Origin: Phormidium tenue FACHB-1050
GTDB taxonomy: Bacteria; Cyanobacteriota; Cyanobacteriia; Pseudanabaenales; Pseudanabaenaceae
NCBI RefSeq assembly: GCF_014696925.1
Contig: NZ_JACJQY010000020.1
Location: 27,421 to 91,420, forward strand
DNA length: 64,000 nt
Reading direction: 5' to 3'
Under the pieces are notes generated by a model that searched no databases, was not told the DNA's origin, and saw only the letters and a list, made by a program, of their open reading frames with translations. Positions 9,520 to 18,873 of the stretch are shown here, piece after piece (positions within the stretch are counted from its first letter, which is position 1; the number at the start of each line of letters is the position of its first letter). The position numbers and the translations under genes are program-made.

Positions 9520-9563
9520 GGTTCTTCGCATCAACGATGTGAAGAACCTTAATTTGTTTTTTG
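9505..9563 (+). terminator. Long-stem terminator of the aminotransferase gene
   Basis: An uninterrupted 23-bp stem, CAAAAAACAAATTAAGGTTC(TTC) paired with (GAA)GAACCTTAATTTGTTTTTTG, with a loop of about 13 nt and an internal T run. It overlaps the stop codon. Confidence 0.85.
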
Positions 9564-9862
9564 CAATGAGAACTGTCTACATAAAGTGAAGTATCAATCC
9601 TACTTTTGTAGACTTTGTTTGTTAAGATTAGCTTAAACTTTGTATGCAATGAAATAATTGGAGCTTACAAGAGTCTAGAATAAAACGCTTATTGCTATTG
9701 ATTTAAGATTTGCTGATGAAAATCGTTATTTGTTAAAATCACATTAACGTTATTGATAAGCTATGGTTTGAAATAACGTTAAATTTATCTAACTAAATTG
9801 CGATCTAATTTTTAGAAAGCGCCTAGCGGTGCAAGCCCGAACATAATGCTGAGGATTGATTC
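9564..9862 (+). other. Gene-free leader of the giant pentapeptide protein gene
   Basis: About 300 AT-rich bases with no ORF I can support. Several AACGTTA/TAACGTTA strings occur between 9745 and 9785. A GC-richer segment, GCGCCTAGCGGTGCAAGCCC, follows at about 9819-9838. GAGGATTG just upstream of the ATG at 9863 serves as the ribosome-binding site. I could not match the segment to a known riboswitch. Confidence 0.4.
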
Positions 9863-12800
9863 ATGGCTTCCAATAAAAATATTCCCCAAAAAGATCAAGG
9901 CGCTAACCAACCAGATAAGAAAGCTGATGCTGCTGATGTCGATTGGATGATTATATCTGATATTAGTACGCGAATTGGCGGATCTTCAGACATCAAATCA
10001 GGATCAAATAAATCTATAGCAAGTTCACCTTCTCAAGTATCTAGTAACCAAGCTACTGACAATGATCTTGAAGATTTAGAATGGTTACGCTCAATTGGTT
10101 TAGATGAACCAATTGAGCGTCCTACATCTTCAAGAAATACATCAAATAGTCAGGGCAGTAATACTGCTAACAACAGCGAAGTTGGGGATATTGATTGGCT
10201 GATTGTGTCTGACCTCAAGACAAGGATAGATGAATCAGACAATGCAAAATCTACTCCTTCATATCAAGATATTGGTCAATCTCAGACAACTCTTCAACCA
10301 ATACCAGATAATTTCAGTCTAGATGAAGATCTAGGCTTAGGCGAATTGGATTTCTTAGATAATTCTGATTTTACCGATCTAGACTCCTTAGGCTTTGACA
10401 CTTCAAATTCACTAAGTATTGATGAGTTACAAAGCGAGATAGATAATACCGAAAGTAAAATACAAGGACTAGCCGAACTGCTAGATAACAATGATGACTC
10501 AAGTTTTGATTTAAGTAACAGTGATAATGATTGGGATAGTATTTCAGGGATATTAGAAAACAATTTTAATCAACCATCTAGCGAACTTAGTCTAGATATT
10601 GCCAGTGAATCTCCGGAAATATCAGCTCAAATTCCAGATATCTTTGGAAATACTGAGGAGGAATTTAAAAGTTTAGATCTAGTTTCTGAACAATTTGCTG
10701 AGATTAATTATTCAGATGACTTAGACAACCTAGATAGCTTATTAGGTAGTGATTTAGATTCGTCTGAAGAAATACAATCTGAAGAAATACAAATTGATCA
10801 GATTGTCGATGATTTTGAAATTCAGAACGCATTACAAAATCCACAAGATCAGGATCTATCTTTTGATGAATTTGAAGCTGTCAATTTGGAAGCAGATGTT
10901 AATCTCACAGTTGACACCTCATTAGATGATGAATTTTTAGATGATGATTTTGCAATATCTCATCCTCAAGAACCATTTAATCCAAACATGGCTGAAGATG
11001 AGATTTGGTCGAGCAATTCGGTAAATCTTGAGTCTTCCAATCTTGAAGAATCAGTTGAGAATGCATTCACCAATGATTGGGGTGAGGCTAGCGAAAATGC
11101 GATCGATGATGCTGTATGGGATAGTCCTTCTGGCATAGATAGCGATTTGATAGCATCTACTACATCTATCGAGAATGCCTTTGGCATATCTGATGACTGG
11201 GCAAGTGGCTCACAGGTAGACCTACCTGCAACAGAAGAATATGTTGATTTTGAGTTACCTAATCTAGAGTCTTCTGAATTAGAAAATCATGTTAGCTTTG
11301 AAACAACTAATCTAGATTCTAGTATAGAAGGTGTTGATCCATCGTCCTTTGCTCCCGAGTTAGCCTTTCAATCTGCAACACCTTTTACCCAGAATTTTGA
11401 GCAGTCCAATAATGAAACTGAAGATGGAAATAATAATGAGAATTGGGATATAGAACCTGATTCTGAAAATGTAGATGCTATTAGCATTAGTACTGATGTA
11501 AATTGGGAAGCCTCGTTGGAAGATGAAATCAATATCATCGATGCAGGCTTGCGTGATGAAGCGAATTGGGATGAGAATTTAGAGGCTGAAATTGGTGTTG
11601 GCAATGGCACTGACTGGGATGAGAATTTAGAAGCTGACATTGGTGTTGATAATGACACTGATTGGAGTGCAAGTCTAGAAGCTGAAATTAGTCGCGGTAA
11701 TGATGCATGGAATGAGGAGCTAGTTGAAACAGAAGATTATTTGTCTTCTGTAGATCAACCTTCGGAAATTTTTAACGATGACTTGCTCGGTGCAGGTGAT
11801 AGTGAATTTCCAGAGATGCCTCTCAATGAAGAATTTGATTTTAGTAGCAATCTTGATGACCCTGAGACTATTAATTCTGAGATTATACAAACATATGATG
11901 ATTTGAATGACATCTCAGAAAATCTAGAGACTCCTGAACAAATTCCCGATCAGCAACAGTTTAATAATTTCAACGAAAATAATTTCAATGAATTTGATGA
12001 GCTATCCCACGATGACATCTACTCAGCAAGTCTAACAAGCAATGAATTTGAGGATTCTGAAAACTATATCTCTTCATCATCAGAATTGGATAGCCTTAGT
12101 GAATCTATGGTAGAACAAATTACTGATTCTGATTTTGCTAGTTATACTGATAGTCTTGCAGGAGAGGAGTTTGCTAACTCAGGTTTAGATGATAGTTTTG
12201 CTGATTATGTTGATAGCTTTGACAATGATTTTGAGAATAGTATAGATATAGTTCCACCAGTCACTGATAATTCAGAAAAATCTAATTGGAATACATCTAC
12301 TTCTCAATCACTTGTTCCAGATAATAACAATGCCGATGATAATTTAGAAAGTATGCTGGATGATAACTTCGATCTAGCCTCTTTTGATGAAGATAGTTTA
12401 TCGGAGCTTCCTGTCTCTGACTTTAATCTTGGCAGTATTGCTACAACACTTACGCCAAGCCGTCCTGCATCTGACTTGTCTGTAGAAGAAGGTTCACTTT
12501 CTAAGGGTTTTAGTCTTAATCAGTCTACTAACAGTTCAGTAAATAAGTTGGAAGATAACTTAGTTGGAGCAAGTGACCCATTTGAAGAAGCTTTGGTAAA
12601 TGATTTACTCAATGATAACTATGGAGAAGTAAATTTTCAAGAAGAAGCTTTAGCCCATGATTTACTCAATGGCTTTGTATCAGAATCAGAGGATTTTAAT
12701 GATTTCGTTTCAGTAAAAGAGTCAGCCCCTATGGTATCTCCAAATTCAAACTTACCATCATCAAAGTTTGCCGTAAGTACAAGCGATCATGACTTTTTAG

Positions 12801-14557
12801 ATGATTTTGATCTAGATAGTCTTGACCCACTTGATGGCGATAGGTTTGTATCTGCACAAATATCGACGGGGCTGACACCACCAACACCACCGATCGCTCC
12901 ACTACCTCCAAGTCTTCCTCCTCTGACCAAGCAAGAACCAACTTCTCCCTCTGTCAGTAACCCACCTCCACCACCTTTTCTCCCCCCATTGCCACCAAAG
13001 CGCAATCCCACTCAGGGTAGTACGGCTCCAGTCCCACCACGTCCTAATGCTAGCTCTCAGCCACAGCCCCAGAATAGAATGGGTCGAAGCAATGAAGATG
13101 ATTTTGATCGATTTCACTCTCAATCAGATCAACATAGACAGCGTAAACCGATCACCTCGATTGATGAAGGTTGGTCAGAATTACTAGATGCTGATACTGT
13201 GCTTTCTGGAGGAAGAGCATTAACAGGCTCTTCTTATAGTGATATAACAACGCCTCCAAGTGCAGGAACATCGGTTGGCAAAGTCCCACAAAATAGAGAA
13301 CGGAAAGACCGCAACTCTTCTGGTATTCCTAAACGCAAAGAAACTGGATTACCTGATTTTAACGATCTTGGGTTGGAAATTCATGATGACAATACAGATT
13401 GGTCAGGTTTACTAGATAGCGAGGATTTATCCGACAGTATCACTACGATCAGTCCTCAAAGTACACAACTACCTTCCAGAGTTAGAACTAATCCAGCAGG
13501 CTCTTTTCGATCTGATGTGACGGGCGCAAGTGAGACTAGAGAAATTCCACGCGATCGCCGTAAGCCAATGGCTAGTTTTGGTGATTCGACACAAGCTCGT
13601 ATGGGCGCTACACCTGATCAAATTGATTTTAATCGGTTTACTGAAGATAACTACGATGCTTATGGTGGCTATGAACAGCCAGTAGCACCACCATCGCCAA
13701 ACACCTCTAAGACCAAATTAACGATACCTACTGTCAGCTTGGAGGCACTATGGCAAAACTATCTCAAAATTCCTGTGATCGGATTAGGTGCGATCGGTGG
13801 AGCTTTCCTAATTTATAGTCTGCTCAATAGACCTGTGTTCGACTTAGGGTTACGGTGGGGGCTATTTAAGGATGCTAGTGGTAAAGATTTTACAAATGCC
13901 GATTTCAGAGGAGCCAAACTGGATAACGTTGACTTTAGCAAGTCCATCCTTACGGGTGCAAAAATGCAAGATGCGAGTCTTGTGGGCGCGAATTTTCAGG
14001 ATGCAAACCTCGATGGAGTGAACTTTACTAATGCTAATTTGAGTCGAGCGAGATTAATTCAATCTAGTGTTATCTGGGCAGAATTTAACAAGGCTCAAAT
14101 GAATCTCGTTGATTTCGCGGGAGCTGACCTGACACGCTCTAATTTTGTTGGAGCTAGAATGGAAGGTGCTAACTTAAAAGATTCTAAAATAGGTGCTCAA
14201 GGAACAGAGAAGGCAACAAAATTTAGTGCAACAACTTTACTAGCATGGCAAATTGTCAATCAGCCTCGTGAGGGACGTAACTTAGCTAACCAAGATCTGT
14301 CAGGCTTAAATTTGAGCTTTACGAGTCTTAAACGCGCTAATTTAACCAATGTGAAGCTGAACTTTACTGATATGACCAATACTGACCTGAGTGGTGCGAA
14401 TTTAACAGGTAGTCAAATTAACGGGGCTAATTGGAGTGGAGCCAAGCTCAATGGGATGAACCTTACTCGTGTTACTTTTGACAGGAACAAGCTGCCAAAA
14501 ACAGATGAGGAAACAATTTGTCCTAATGGAGCGAAAGGTCCTTGTAAATTTCAATAA
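9863..14557 (+). CDS. Giant acidic disordered protein with one membrane helix and C-terminal pentapeptide repeats
   Basis: A 1564-residue protein in three parts. Residues 1 to about 1300 are extremely rich in Asp, Glu, Ser and Asn, low in Cys, and look disordered. They carry recurrent short Trp-centred motifs: DWMIISDISTRI, DLEWLRSIG, DIDWLIVSDLKTRI, a tandem of (N/D)WDENLEAEIGV units near residue 567, and later EGWSELLD and TDWSGLLD. A Pro-rich stretch (PPTPPIAPLPPSLPPL) lies near 1010. A single membrane helix (IPVIGLGAIGGAFLIYSLL) is near 1303-1322. Residues about 1340-1546 are pentapeptide repeats, A(D/N)LxX, forming a right-handed beta-helix, with a short Cys-bearing tail. Topology is inferred: a long acidic arm on one membrane face and a beta-helix on the other. 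I do not know a function; a scaffold or tether is plausible. Confidence 0.85.
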   Translation: MASNKNIPQKDQGANQPDKKADAADVDWMIISDISTRIGGSSDIKSGSNKSIASSPSQVSSNQATDNDLEDLEWLRSIGLDEPIERPTSSRNTSNSQGSNTANNSEVGDIDWLIVSDLKTRIDESDNAKSTPSYQDIGQSQTTLQPIPDNFSLDEDLGLGELDFLDNSDFTDLDSLGFDTSNSLSIDELQSEIDNTESKIQGLAELLDNNDDSSFDLSNSDNDWDSISGILENNFNQPSSELSLDIASESPEISAQIPDIFGNTEEEFKSLDLVSEQFAEINYSDDLDNLDSLLGSDLDSSEEIQSEEIQIDQIVDDFEIQNALQNPQDQDLSFDEFEAVNLEADVNLTVDTSLDDEFLDDDFAISHPQEPFNPNMAEDEIWSSNSVNLESSNLEESVENAFTNDWGEASENAIDDAVWDSPSGIDSDLIASTTSIENAFGISDDWASGSQVDLPATEEYVDFELPNLESSELENHVSFETTNLDSSIEGVDPSSFAPELAFQSATPFTQNFEQSNNETEDGNNNENWDIEPDSENVDAISISTDVNWEASLEDEINIIDAGLRDEANWDENLEAEIGVGNGTDWDENLEADIGVDNDTDWSASLEAEISRGNDAWNEELVETEDYLSSVDQPSEIFNDDLLGAGDSEFPEMPLNEEFDFSSNLDDPETINSEIIQTYDDLNDISENLETPEQIPDQQQFNNFNENNFNEFDELSHDDIYSASLTSNEFEDSENYISSSSELDSLSESMVEQITDSDFASYTDSLAGEEFANSGLDDSFADYVDSFDNDFENSIDIVPPVTDNSEKSNWNTSTSQSLVPDNNNADDNLESMLDDNFDLASFDEDSLSELPVSDFNLGSIATTLTPSRPASDLSVEEGSLSKGFSLNQSTNSSVNKLEDNLVGASDPFEEALVNDLLNDNYGEVNFQEEALAHDLLNGFVSESEDFNDFVSVKESAPMVSPNSNLPSSKFAVSTSDHDFLDDFDLDSLDPLDGDRFVSAQISTGLTPPTPPIAPLPPSLPPLTKQEPTSPSVSNPPPPPFLPPLPPKRNPTQGSTAPVPPRPNASSQPQPQNRMGRSNEDDFDRFHSQSDQHRQRKPITSIDEGWSELLDADTVLSGGRALTGSSYSDITTPPSAGTSVGKVPQNRERKDRNSSGIPKRKETGLPDFNDLGLEIHDDNTDWSGLLDSEDLSDSITTISPQSTQLPSRVRTNPAGSFRSDVTGASETREIPRDRRKPMASFGDSTQARMGATPDQIDFNRFTEDNYDAYGGYEQPVAPPSPNTSKTKLTIPTVSLEALWQNYLKIPVIGLGAIGGAFLIYSLLNRPVFDLGLRWGLFKDASGKDFTNADFRGAKLDNVDFSKSILTGAKMQDASLVGANFQDANLDGVNFTNANLSRARLIQSSVIWAEFNKAQMNLVDFAGADLTRSNFVGARMEGANLKDSKIGAQGTEKATKFSATTLLAWQIVNQPREGRNLANQDLSGLNLSFTSLKRANLTNVKLNFTDMTNTDLSGANLTGSQINGANWSGAKLNGMNLTRVTFDRNKLPKTDEETICPNGAKGPCKFQ
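11560..11700 (+). repeat. In-frame tandem repeat, 48-bp unit
   Basis: Within the giant gene, three successive units encode NWDENLEAEIGVGNGT, DWDENLEADIGVDNDT and DWSASLEAEISRGND. The Trp-to-Trp spacing is 16 residues. A looser unit (NWEASLEDEIN) precedes them. The first two units are nearly identical at the DNA level, so duplication is recent or maintained. Confidence 0.8.
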
Positions 14558-14572
14558 GCCTTAAAAAACAAT

Positions 14573-14622
14573 AGAGAACTGATTTTTTGTGGCACAGTTT
14601 CGCCGTAAAAAATCGGTTCTCT
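14573..14622 (+). terminator. Terminator hairpin
   Basis: AGAGAACTGATTTTTTGTGG pairs with CGTAAAAAATCGGTTCTCT around a short loop and is followed by TTTT, just after the giant gene's stop. The TTTTTTGTGGC string recurs in the hairpin at 45592-45635. Confidence 0.75.
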
Positions 14623-14647
14623 TTTAAATTGTGGAACCCTAACTCCT

Positions 14648-15052
14648 ATGAACTATGTTGTGATTTATGACGGTAATTGTAATCTTTGTGCTAGCTTTGT
14701 CAGCCTGCTAGAGAAGTTCGATCGCGGTCATCAGTTTTGCTATATCCCTATGCAAGATGCACAGACATTAGAAGTCTTTAATGTCACACCTGAAGATTGT
14801 GAAATGGGGATGATCTTGATCGATCGCCAAGTTCCTACTCAAAGATGGCAAGGTAGTGAGGCTGCTGAAGAAATTACGCGACTACTGCCTATGGGCAAAG
14901 CTTTAATATCGGCATATCGGGCGATCGCACCGATTAAGTCCCTTGGAGACTCAACCTATATTCAGGTTCGAGACCATCGCTATCAATTATTTGGGAAACG
15001 CGATCGCACCTATCAGACTGCTTATCCATTTGGTTGTGCCGCGAGAAAGTAG
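14648..15052 (+). CDS. DCC-family thiol-disulfide oxidoreductase (DUF393)
   Basis: A 134-residue DUF393/DCC protein. The signature DGNCNLC (DxxCxxC thioredoxin-like CxxC) is at residues 9-15 after a short beta strand. The downstream FCYIPMQDAQ, TRLLP...ALISAYRAIAPIKSLGD and R-DRTYQTAYP segments are typical. The C-terminal Cys in FGCAARK is extra. It is predicted to be a cytosolic thiol-disulfide or membrane-peripheral redox protein; no substrate is known for the family. It stands alone, followed by a hairpin repeat. Confidence 0.88.
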   Translation: MNYVVIYDGNCNLCASFVSLLEKFDRGHQFCYIPMQDAQTLEVFNVTPEDCEMGMILIDRQVPTQRWQGSEAAEEITRLLPMGKALISAYRAIAPIKSLGDSTYIQVRDHRYQLFGKRDRTYQTAYPFGCAARK

Positions 15053-15084
15053 CGATAATACTAAGCTCTCCATCTACTTTGCTA

Positions 15085-15203
15085 TATAGGAATGTAAGTT
15101 TTGCTTAGGACATAAAACCCAAAAGATGAGTGGCGGCGCGAAGCGCCGCCACTCATCTTTTGGGTTTTGATTTTTGTCCGAGCTAACTCTTACATTGCTA
15201 TAT
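15085..15203. repeat. Dispersed hairpin element, subfamily A, copy 2
   Basis: Ends TATAGGAATGTAAG and CTTACATTGCTATA. The stem is CCCAAAAGATGAGTGGCGGC around a GCGCGAAGCGC tip. It fills most of the gap between the DCC gene and the epimerase gene. Confidence 0.9.
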
Positions 15204-15235
15204 AATCATTTTTGCAATGTTACAAGGCTAAATTT

Positions 15236-16105
15236 GTGTATACAGTTTCTTCTCAGCAAAAGCAATATCATACCTATATCTTGTCTGATGAGAGCGCAAA
15301 TTCTCAAATAGAAGTTGTGCCAGAGCGCGGTGGCATTGTCACAAGTTGGCGGATCAACAACCAAGAAGTTTTCTACATTGATGCTGAACGCTTTACCCAT
15401 CCTGATTTGAGCGTTAGAGGTGGCAATCCTATTTTATTTCCACTCTGTGGCAACTTGCCTAGTGATACTTACAATGTCGATGGAACTGATTACAAAATCA
15501 AACAGCATGGTTTTGCTCGTGAGTTACCTTGGACAGCTACATCACAAAGTAATGATGGTGGAGCAAGTGTGACCGTTGAGCTAGGTAGCAATGAACAAAC
15601 TAAGGCTGTCTATCCATTTGATTTCCATTTAGCTTTTACCTATACGTTGCGCGGCAATACTTTAGAGATTCGCCAAGAATACAAAAATCTCTCTTCTACA
15701 CCGATGCCATTCTCTTCAGGTTTCCATCCCTATTTTCTCTGCGGCGACAAAAATCAGATTGAAATCAATATCCCTTCTGGACGCTACGAGGATAATCGGA
15801 CTAAGGAGAGTTTTGCTTTTGATGGTAAGTTCAACTTCGATCAAGATGAGATTGACTCCGTATTTGGGAATCTTTCCAGTCGTTCAACTTCAGTAACTGA
15901 CAACGATCGCAAACTTAAAATTGCGATCGATTACGATGATTTTTATACCTATCTGGTGTTTTGGACAGTTAAGGGCAAAGATTTCTATTGTCTAGAGCCT
16001 TGGAGTGCAACTCGCAATTCTTTGAATACTAAGGAGTATTTAACTGTACTAGAACCTAATGCTAGCTGTACTGCCACAGTAAGTATTACTGCAAGCTTTT
16101 TTTAA
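15236..16105 (+). CDS. Aldose 1-epimerase (galactose mutarotase-like)
   Basis: A 289-residue protein of the aldose epimerase superfamily, which interconverts sugar anomers or hexose-6-phosphates. Catalytic features are visible: RGGNPILFPLCG, KQHGFARELPW (catalytic His), SSGFHPYF (second His), a VYTYLVFWT-like strand, and the base Glu in FYCLEPWSA. Length is normal. A GTG at 15236 with AAGG upstream is preferred; the frame can be extended to a TTG at 15212. The protein is expected in the cytosol. It could be a glucose-6-phosphate 1-epimerase-like or LacX-like member; substrate is not determined. Confidence 0.85.
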   Translation: MYTVSSQQKQYHTYILSDESANSQIEVVPERGGIVTSWRINNQEVFYIDAERFTHPDLSVRGGNPILFPLCGNLPSDTYNVDGTDYKIKQHGFARELPWTATSQSNDGGASVTVELGSNEQTKAVYPFDFHLAFTYTLRGNTLEIRQEYKNLSSTPMPFSSGFHPYFLCGDKNQIEINIPSGRYEDNRTKESFAFDGKFNFDQDEIDSVFGNLSSRSTSVTDNDRKLKIAIDYDDFYTYLVFWTVKGKDFYCLEPWSATRNSLNTKEYLTVLEPNASCTATVSITASFF

Positions 16106-16107
16106 AT

Positions 16108-16199
16108 AACAGCAGTCCTAAATCATTTGTAGATTTTTGGGGTTTGTGGAAGCGCACCCCGAAGGGGTGCGCTTCCACAAACCATTTAGGATTGCTATA
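16108..16199. repeat. Palindromic element with AGTCCTAAAT/ATTTAGGATT ends
   Basis: The outer inverted repeat is CAGTCCTAAATCATTT with CCATTTAGGATTGCTATA. The inner perfect stem is GGTTTGTGGAAGCGCACCCC-GAA-GGGGTGCGCTTCCACAAACC. It begins right at the stop of the epimerase gene. Confidence 0.75.
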
Positions 16200-16347
16200 A
16201 CAGCAGTTCCAAGCAGTAATTCTCATTTTGAAAAGGATTTGGATGTTTCCATCGCCTTTGGCAATGGAAACATCCAAATCCTTTTTTTGAAAGCCCGCCA
16301 ACGGCAGGCTTTCAAAAAAAAGGATTTTTATAATGAGAATTGCTAGT
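16200..16347. repeat. Composite palindromic element with nested hairpins
   Basis: The outer ends are AGTAATTCTCATTTT and ATAATGAGAATTGCT. Inside lie two hairpins: AAAAGGATTTGGATGTTTCC paired with its complement, and GAAAGCC-CGCCAACGGCA-GGCTTTC. Together they would fold as a branched cruciform. No coding content is supported. Confidence 0.75.
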
Positions 16348-16380
16348 TTGTATACTAATAGACTTGACAAAAATATTTTC

Positions 16381-16499
16381 TATAGCAATGTAAGTTTTGC
16401 TTAGGACATCAAACCCAAAAGATGAGTGGCGGCGCAAAGCGCCGCCACTCATCTTTTGGGTTTTGATTTTTGTCCGAGTTATCTCTTACATTGCTATAA
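16381..16499. repeat. Dispersed hairpin element, subfamily A, copy 3
   Basis: TATAGCAATGTAAG and CTTACATTGCTATA ends. The stem is GATGAGTGGCGGCGC with the loop string GCAAAGCG (one base different from the usual GCGAAGC). Confidence 0.9.
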
Positions 16500-16719
16500 C
16501 TACTGATAGAGAATGTCTCGAAATCGTTAGTTAGACTATGGTTTCCCTAGAGAAAAACTGATGAAATCTCATTAAATGGCGAACTTTTTTACTCAGCCAA
16601 TTCACTTACACTAAAGTATGACAAATCGTTGACACTATAAGTTAATCTTAAGATTGTGTGATGTGAGTAAACTTGCTTGTCTTCCAAACAGGCAAATCTT
16701 TAGTTAGTAATAGCAAGTT

Positions 16720-18714
16720 ATGAGCGATCAAGAAGATCAACAAGAAAAATCAGAAAACATTAGCGATCGCGTTGAAGATGTTGAAGATCCAAAGCCGAAT
16801 CCGTCTTTTCGCCCTAAATTGCGATATATCTTAGGATTATTGTTTATGGGTGTGGTACTTAGCGGTGCAACAGCAAGGTCTTGGCAGATTTTTAATAAGC
16901 CAAAGTCTATCGAACCGATCGCCCAAAATGCGAATAATCCAATTCCACTATTTGATCGCAATGGCTATCCATTACTGAATCCGCCAGCACCAGAGGATGC
17001 TGAAGTATGGGAATGCGAAGTAGCTGTTGTGGGCGGTTCATTAGGAGGTGTTGCGGCGGCTTATCATTCGATGAAAACTGGGGCTACAACATGCCTAATC
17101 GAGCTTACACCGATGCTGGGTGGGCAGGTTAGTTCACAGGGTGTTAGCGCCATTGATGAATCGCTATTAATGCGTTATCAACAAAAATTTCCCGTTAGTT
17201 GGACGCATTTTAAAAATATTATTGCCAGTCAGCCTGCTCTGCCAGAGAAATATTCTTACTTGAAACCAGGGGCAGTGGTGGCGGACACCAATAGCTGTTG
17301 GGTGGGCAATCTTTGCTTTACCCCCTATTCAGGAGAACTTGCGTCCGAAGAATTTTTGCGAGAGTCGCAGCGCTCAGCTCCTAAAAGCCGATGGAGTACT
17401 CAGATTGCCTTTAAGGGTGCAAGTTTTAATGAAAAAGGCGATCGCATTACCTCTATCCATGCTGTGCAGAGGATTCCTCGCGATCCTAACTATCTTTCTC
17501 AAGGGCGCTTATCTCGCGAAATCACAAGCTGGTTTAATTGGAACTCTGACGAAACCTTTGTTAAGAAGCCCATCCGTTTGCAGCCTCCTGTAGGTAAGCA
17601 GATGATTGTAATTGATTCTACAGATACTGCTGAATTGATCGCTTGGGCAAATCTTCCGCATCGTTTAGGTTCTGAAGGTTTTGCTACAACAGGAGAAGTT
17701 CATGCAGTAGCGGACAATCCTGAATGCACGCAAGCTTTTACTTTTCCTTTTGTTCTGAAAATTGCTGATGATGAAGGGCGATCGCTTAAAGAACTTCGCA
17801 AAGTTCAACCAGGTTATTCCCGTGAAGAACATCGCAGCGACTATGACTTGGGTAGATTTCCCATGTTTGAAGGCAATAGCGTATTCAACTATCGCCGTAT
17901 TGTCAGTATGAAGCGTGATGATCCCTTCAAGGCAGTTCCTGCTAAAGGCGATATGACGGTGATTAACTGGAACCGTGGTAATGATTGGGGGGTAATGAAT
18001 CCACCTCTAATCTTGACTGACAAACAAATCCGAGATTCTGGACAACAGCAAAACTGGTTGGGGGGATTGAATACGACAGCCCTCAAGGATGGAGAAAACC
18101 ATGCTCTGCTGTTTGCAGAATGGATCATGGAAAAGTATGTATCCGCAGAATTTCCTCTACGGTTAATGTCTGGGGTTGATAGCCCGATGCCCACAGAATC
18201 GGGATTAAGCATGTATCCATATATCCGTGAAGGTCGACGAATTTTGGGAAGATCAGCCTATGGTCAGTCCGAGTTTATGATGCGTGAGCAAGATATCCGT
18301 AATGATATGGAAGGTGGGCGTGATTTTAATCCTACTTCGATTGGGTTGACCCACTATGCGATCGATATGCACGGCTGTCGTTATCGCAATTGGGAACCAT
18401 CGAAAGCTCCCAGTTCTGCTCCTGCGAATGAGGATAAAGTCCGTCCAATTATTATGCCGTTTGAGAGTTTAATTCCTCAGCGTATTGATAATTTGCTGAT
18501 GGGTGGTAAGGCGATCGCAGTTAGTCATATTGTTAATGGTGCAACTCGCATCCATGTGGGTGAATGGTCGGCTGGATCTGCCGCAGGAGCTACTGCTGCA
18601 TGGATTGTGTTGCAGGATGATCCATCATTAACTCCACAGGCTATTCTTGATCGCGGTAGGATTGGCGATTTACAGACGCTTTTGCGATCGCAAGGACTGG
18701 TTTTGGAATGGTAA
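16720..18714 (+). CDS. Membrane-anchored FAD-dependent oxidoreductase
   Basis: A 664-residue flavoprotein of the FAD_oxidored type. A hydrophilic N-terminus of about 35 residues precedes one membrane helix (YILGLLFMGVVLSGATA, about residues 38-54). The dinucleotide-binding motif is VAVVGGSLGGVAAAYHSMKTG near residue 104, followed by CLIELTPMLGGQVSSQGV. A second FAD-contact region is near the C-terminus (LLMGGKAIAVSHIVNGATR with GEWSAGSAAGATAAW). The catalytic domain is probably on the periplasmic or lumenal side (inference from the single helix). Substrate unknown. The gene stands alone, with its own terminator. Confidence 0.85.
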   Translation: MSDQEDQQEKSENISDRVEDVEDPKPNPSFRPKLRYILGLLFMGVVLSGATARSWQIFNKPKSIEPIAQNANNPIPLFDRNGYPLLNPPAPEDAEVWECEVAVVGGSLGGVAAAYHSMKTGATTCLIELTPMLGGQVSSQGVSAIDESLLMRYQQKFPVSWTHFKNIIASQPALPEKYSYLKPGAVVADTNSCWVGNLCFTPYSGELASEEFLRESQRSAPKSRWSTQIAFKGASFNEKGDRITSIHAVQRIPRDPNYLSQGRLSREITSWFNWNSDETFVKKPIRLQPPVGKQMIVIDSTDTAELIAWANLPHRLGSEGFATTGEVHAVADNPECTQAFTFPFVLKIADDEGRSLKELRKVQPGYSREEHRSDYDLGRFPMFEGNSVFNYRRIVSMKRDDPFKAVPAKGDMTVINWNRGNDWGVMNPPLILTDKQIRDSGQQQNWLGGLNTTALKDGENHALLFAEWIMEKYVSAEFPLRLMSGVDSPMPTESGLSMYPYIREGRRILGRSAYGQSEFMMREQDIRNDMEGGRDFNPTSIGLTHYAIDMHGCRYRNWEPSKAPSSAPANEDKVRPIIMPFESLIPQRIDNLLMGGKAIAVSHIVNGATRIHVGEWSAGSAAGATAAWIVLQDDPSLTPQAILDRGRIGDLQTLLRSQGLVLEW

Positions 18715-18755
18715 ATATAAAAGGGACATTCAAAGGAATGTCCCTTTTATATTTA
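18712..18755 (+). terminator. Terminator of the FAD oxidoreductase gene
   Basis: TAAATATAAAAGGGACATT-caaagg-AATGTCCCTTTTATATTTA forms a 19-bp stem overlapping the stop codon. Confidence 0.85.
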
Positions 18756-18873
18756 TATAGCAATGTAAGTTTTGCTTAGGACATAAAACCCAAAAGAAGA
18801 GTGGCGGCGCTTCGCGCCGCCACTCTTCTTTTGGGTTTTGATTTTTGTCAGAGATAGCTCGGACATTGCTATA
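18756..18873. repeat. Dispersed hairpin element, subfamily A, copy 4
   Basis: TATAGCAATGTAAG and GGACATTGCTATAG ends. The stem carries GAAGAGTGG paired with CCACTCTTC, instead of GATGAGTGG/CCACTCATC: both arms changed together. Confidence 0.9.

Noticed and set aside
9780..9850. Possible riboswitch upstream of the giant gene (GCGCCTAGCGGTGCAAGCCCG)
   Set aside because: No match to cobalamin, TPP, glutamine, fluoride or other known riboswitch cores; only a short GC-rich segment.
10294..13123. Minus-strand open frames inside the giant acidic gene (for example at 10294-10563, 11368-11658, 12787-13011)
   Set aside because: They are Ser- or Gly-rich mirror translations of an Asp/Glu/Pro-biased coding sequence and have no ribosome-binding sites or family features.
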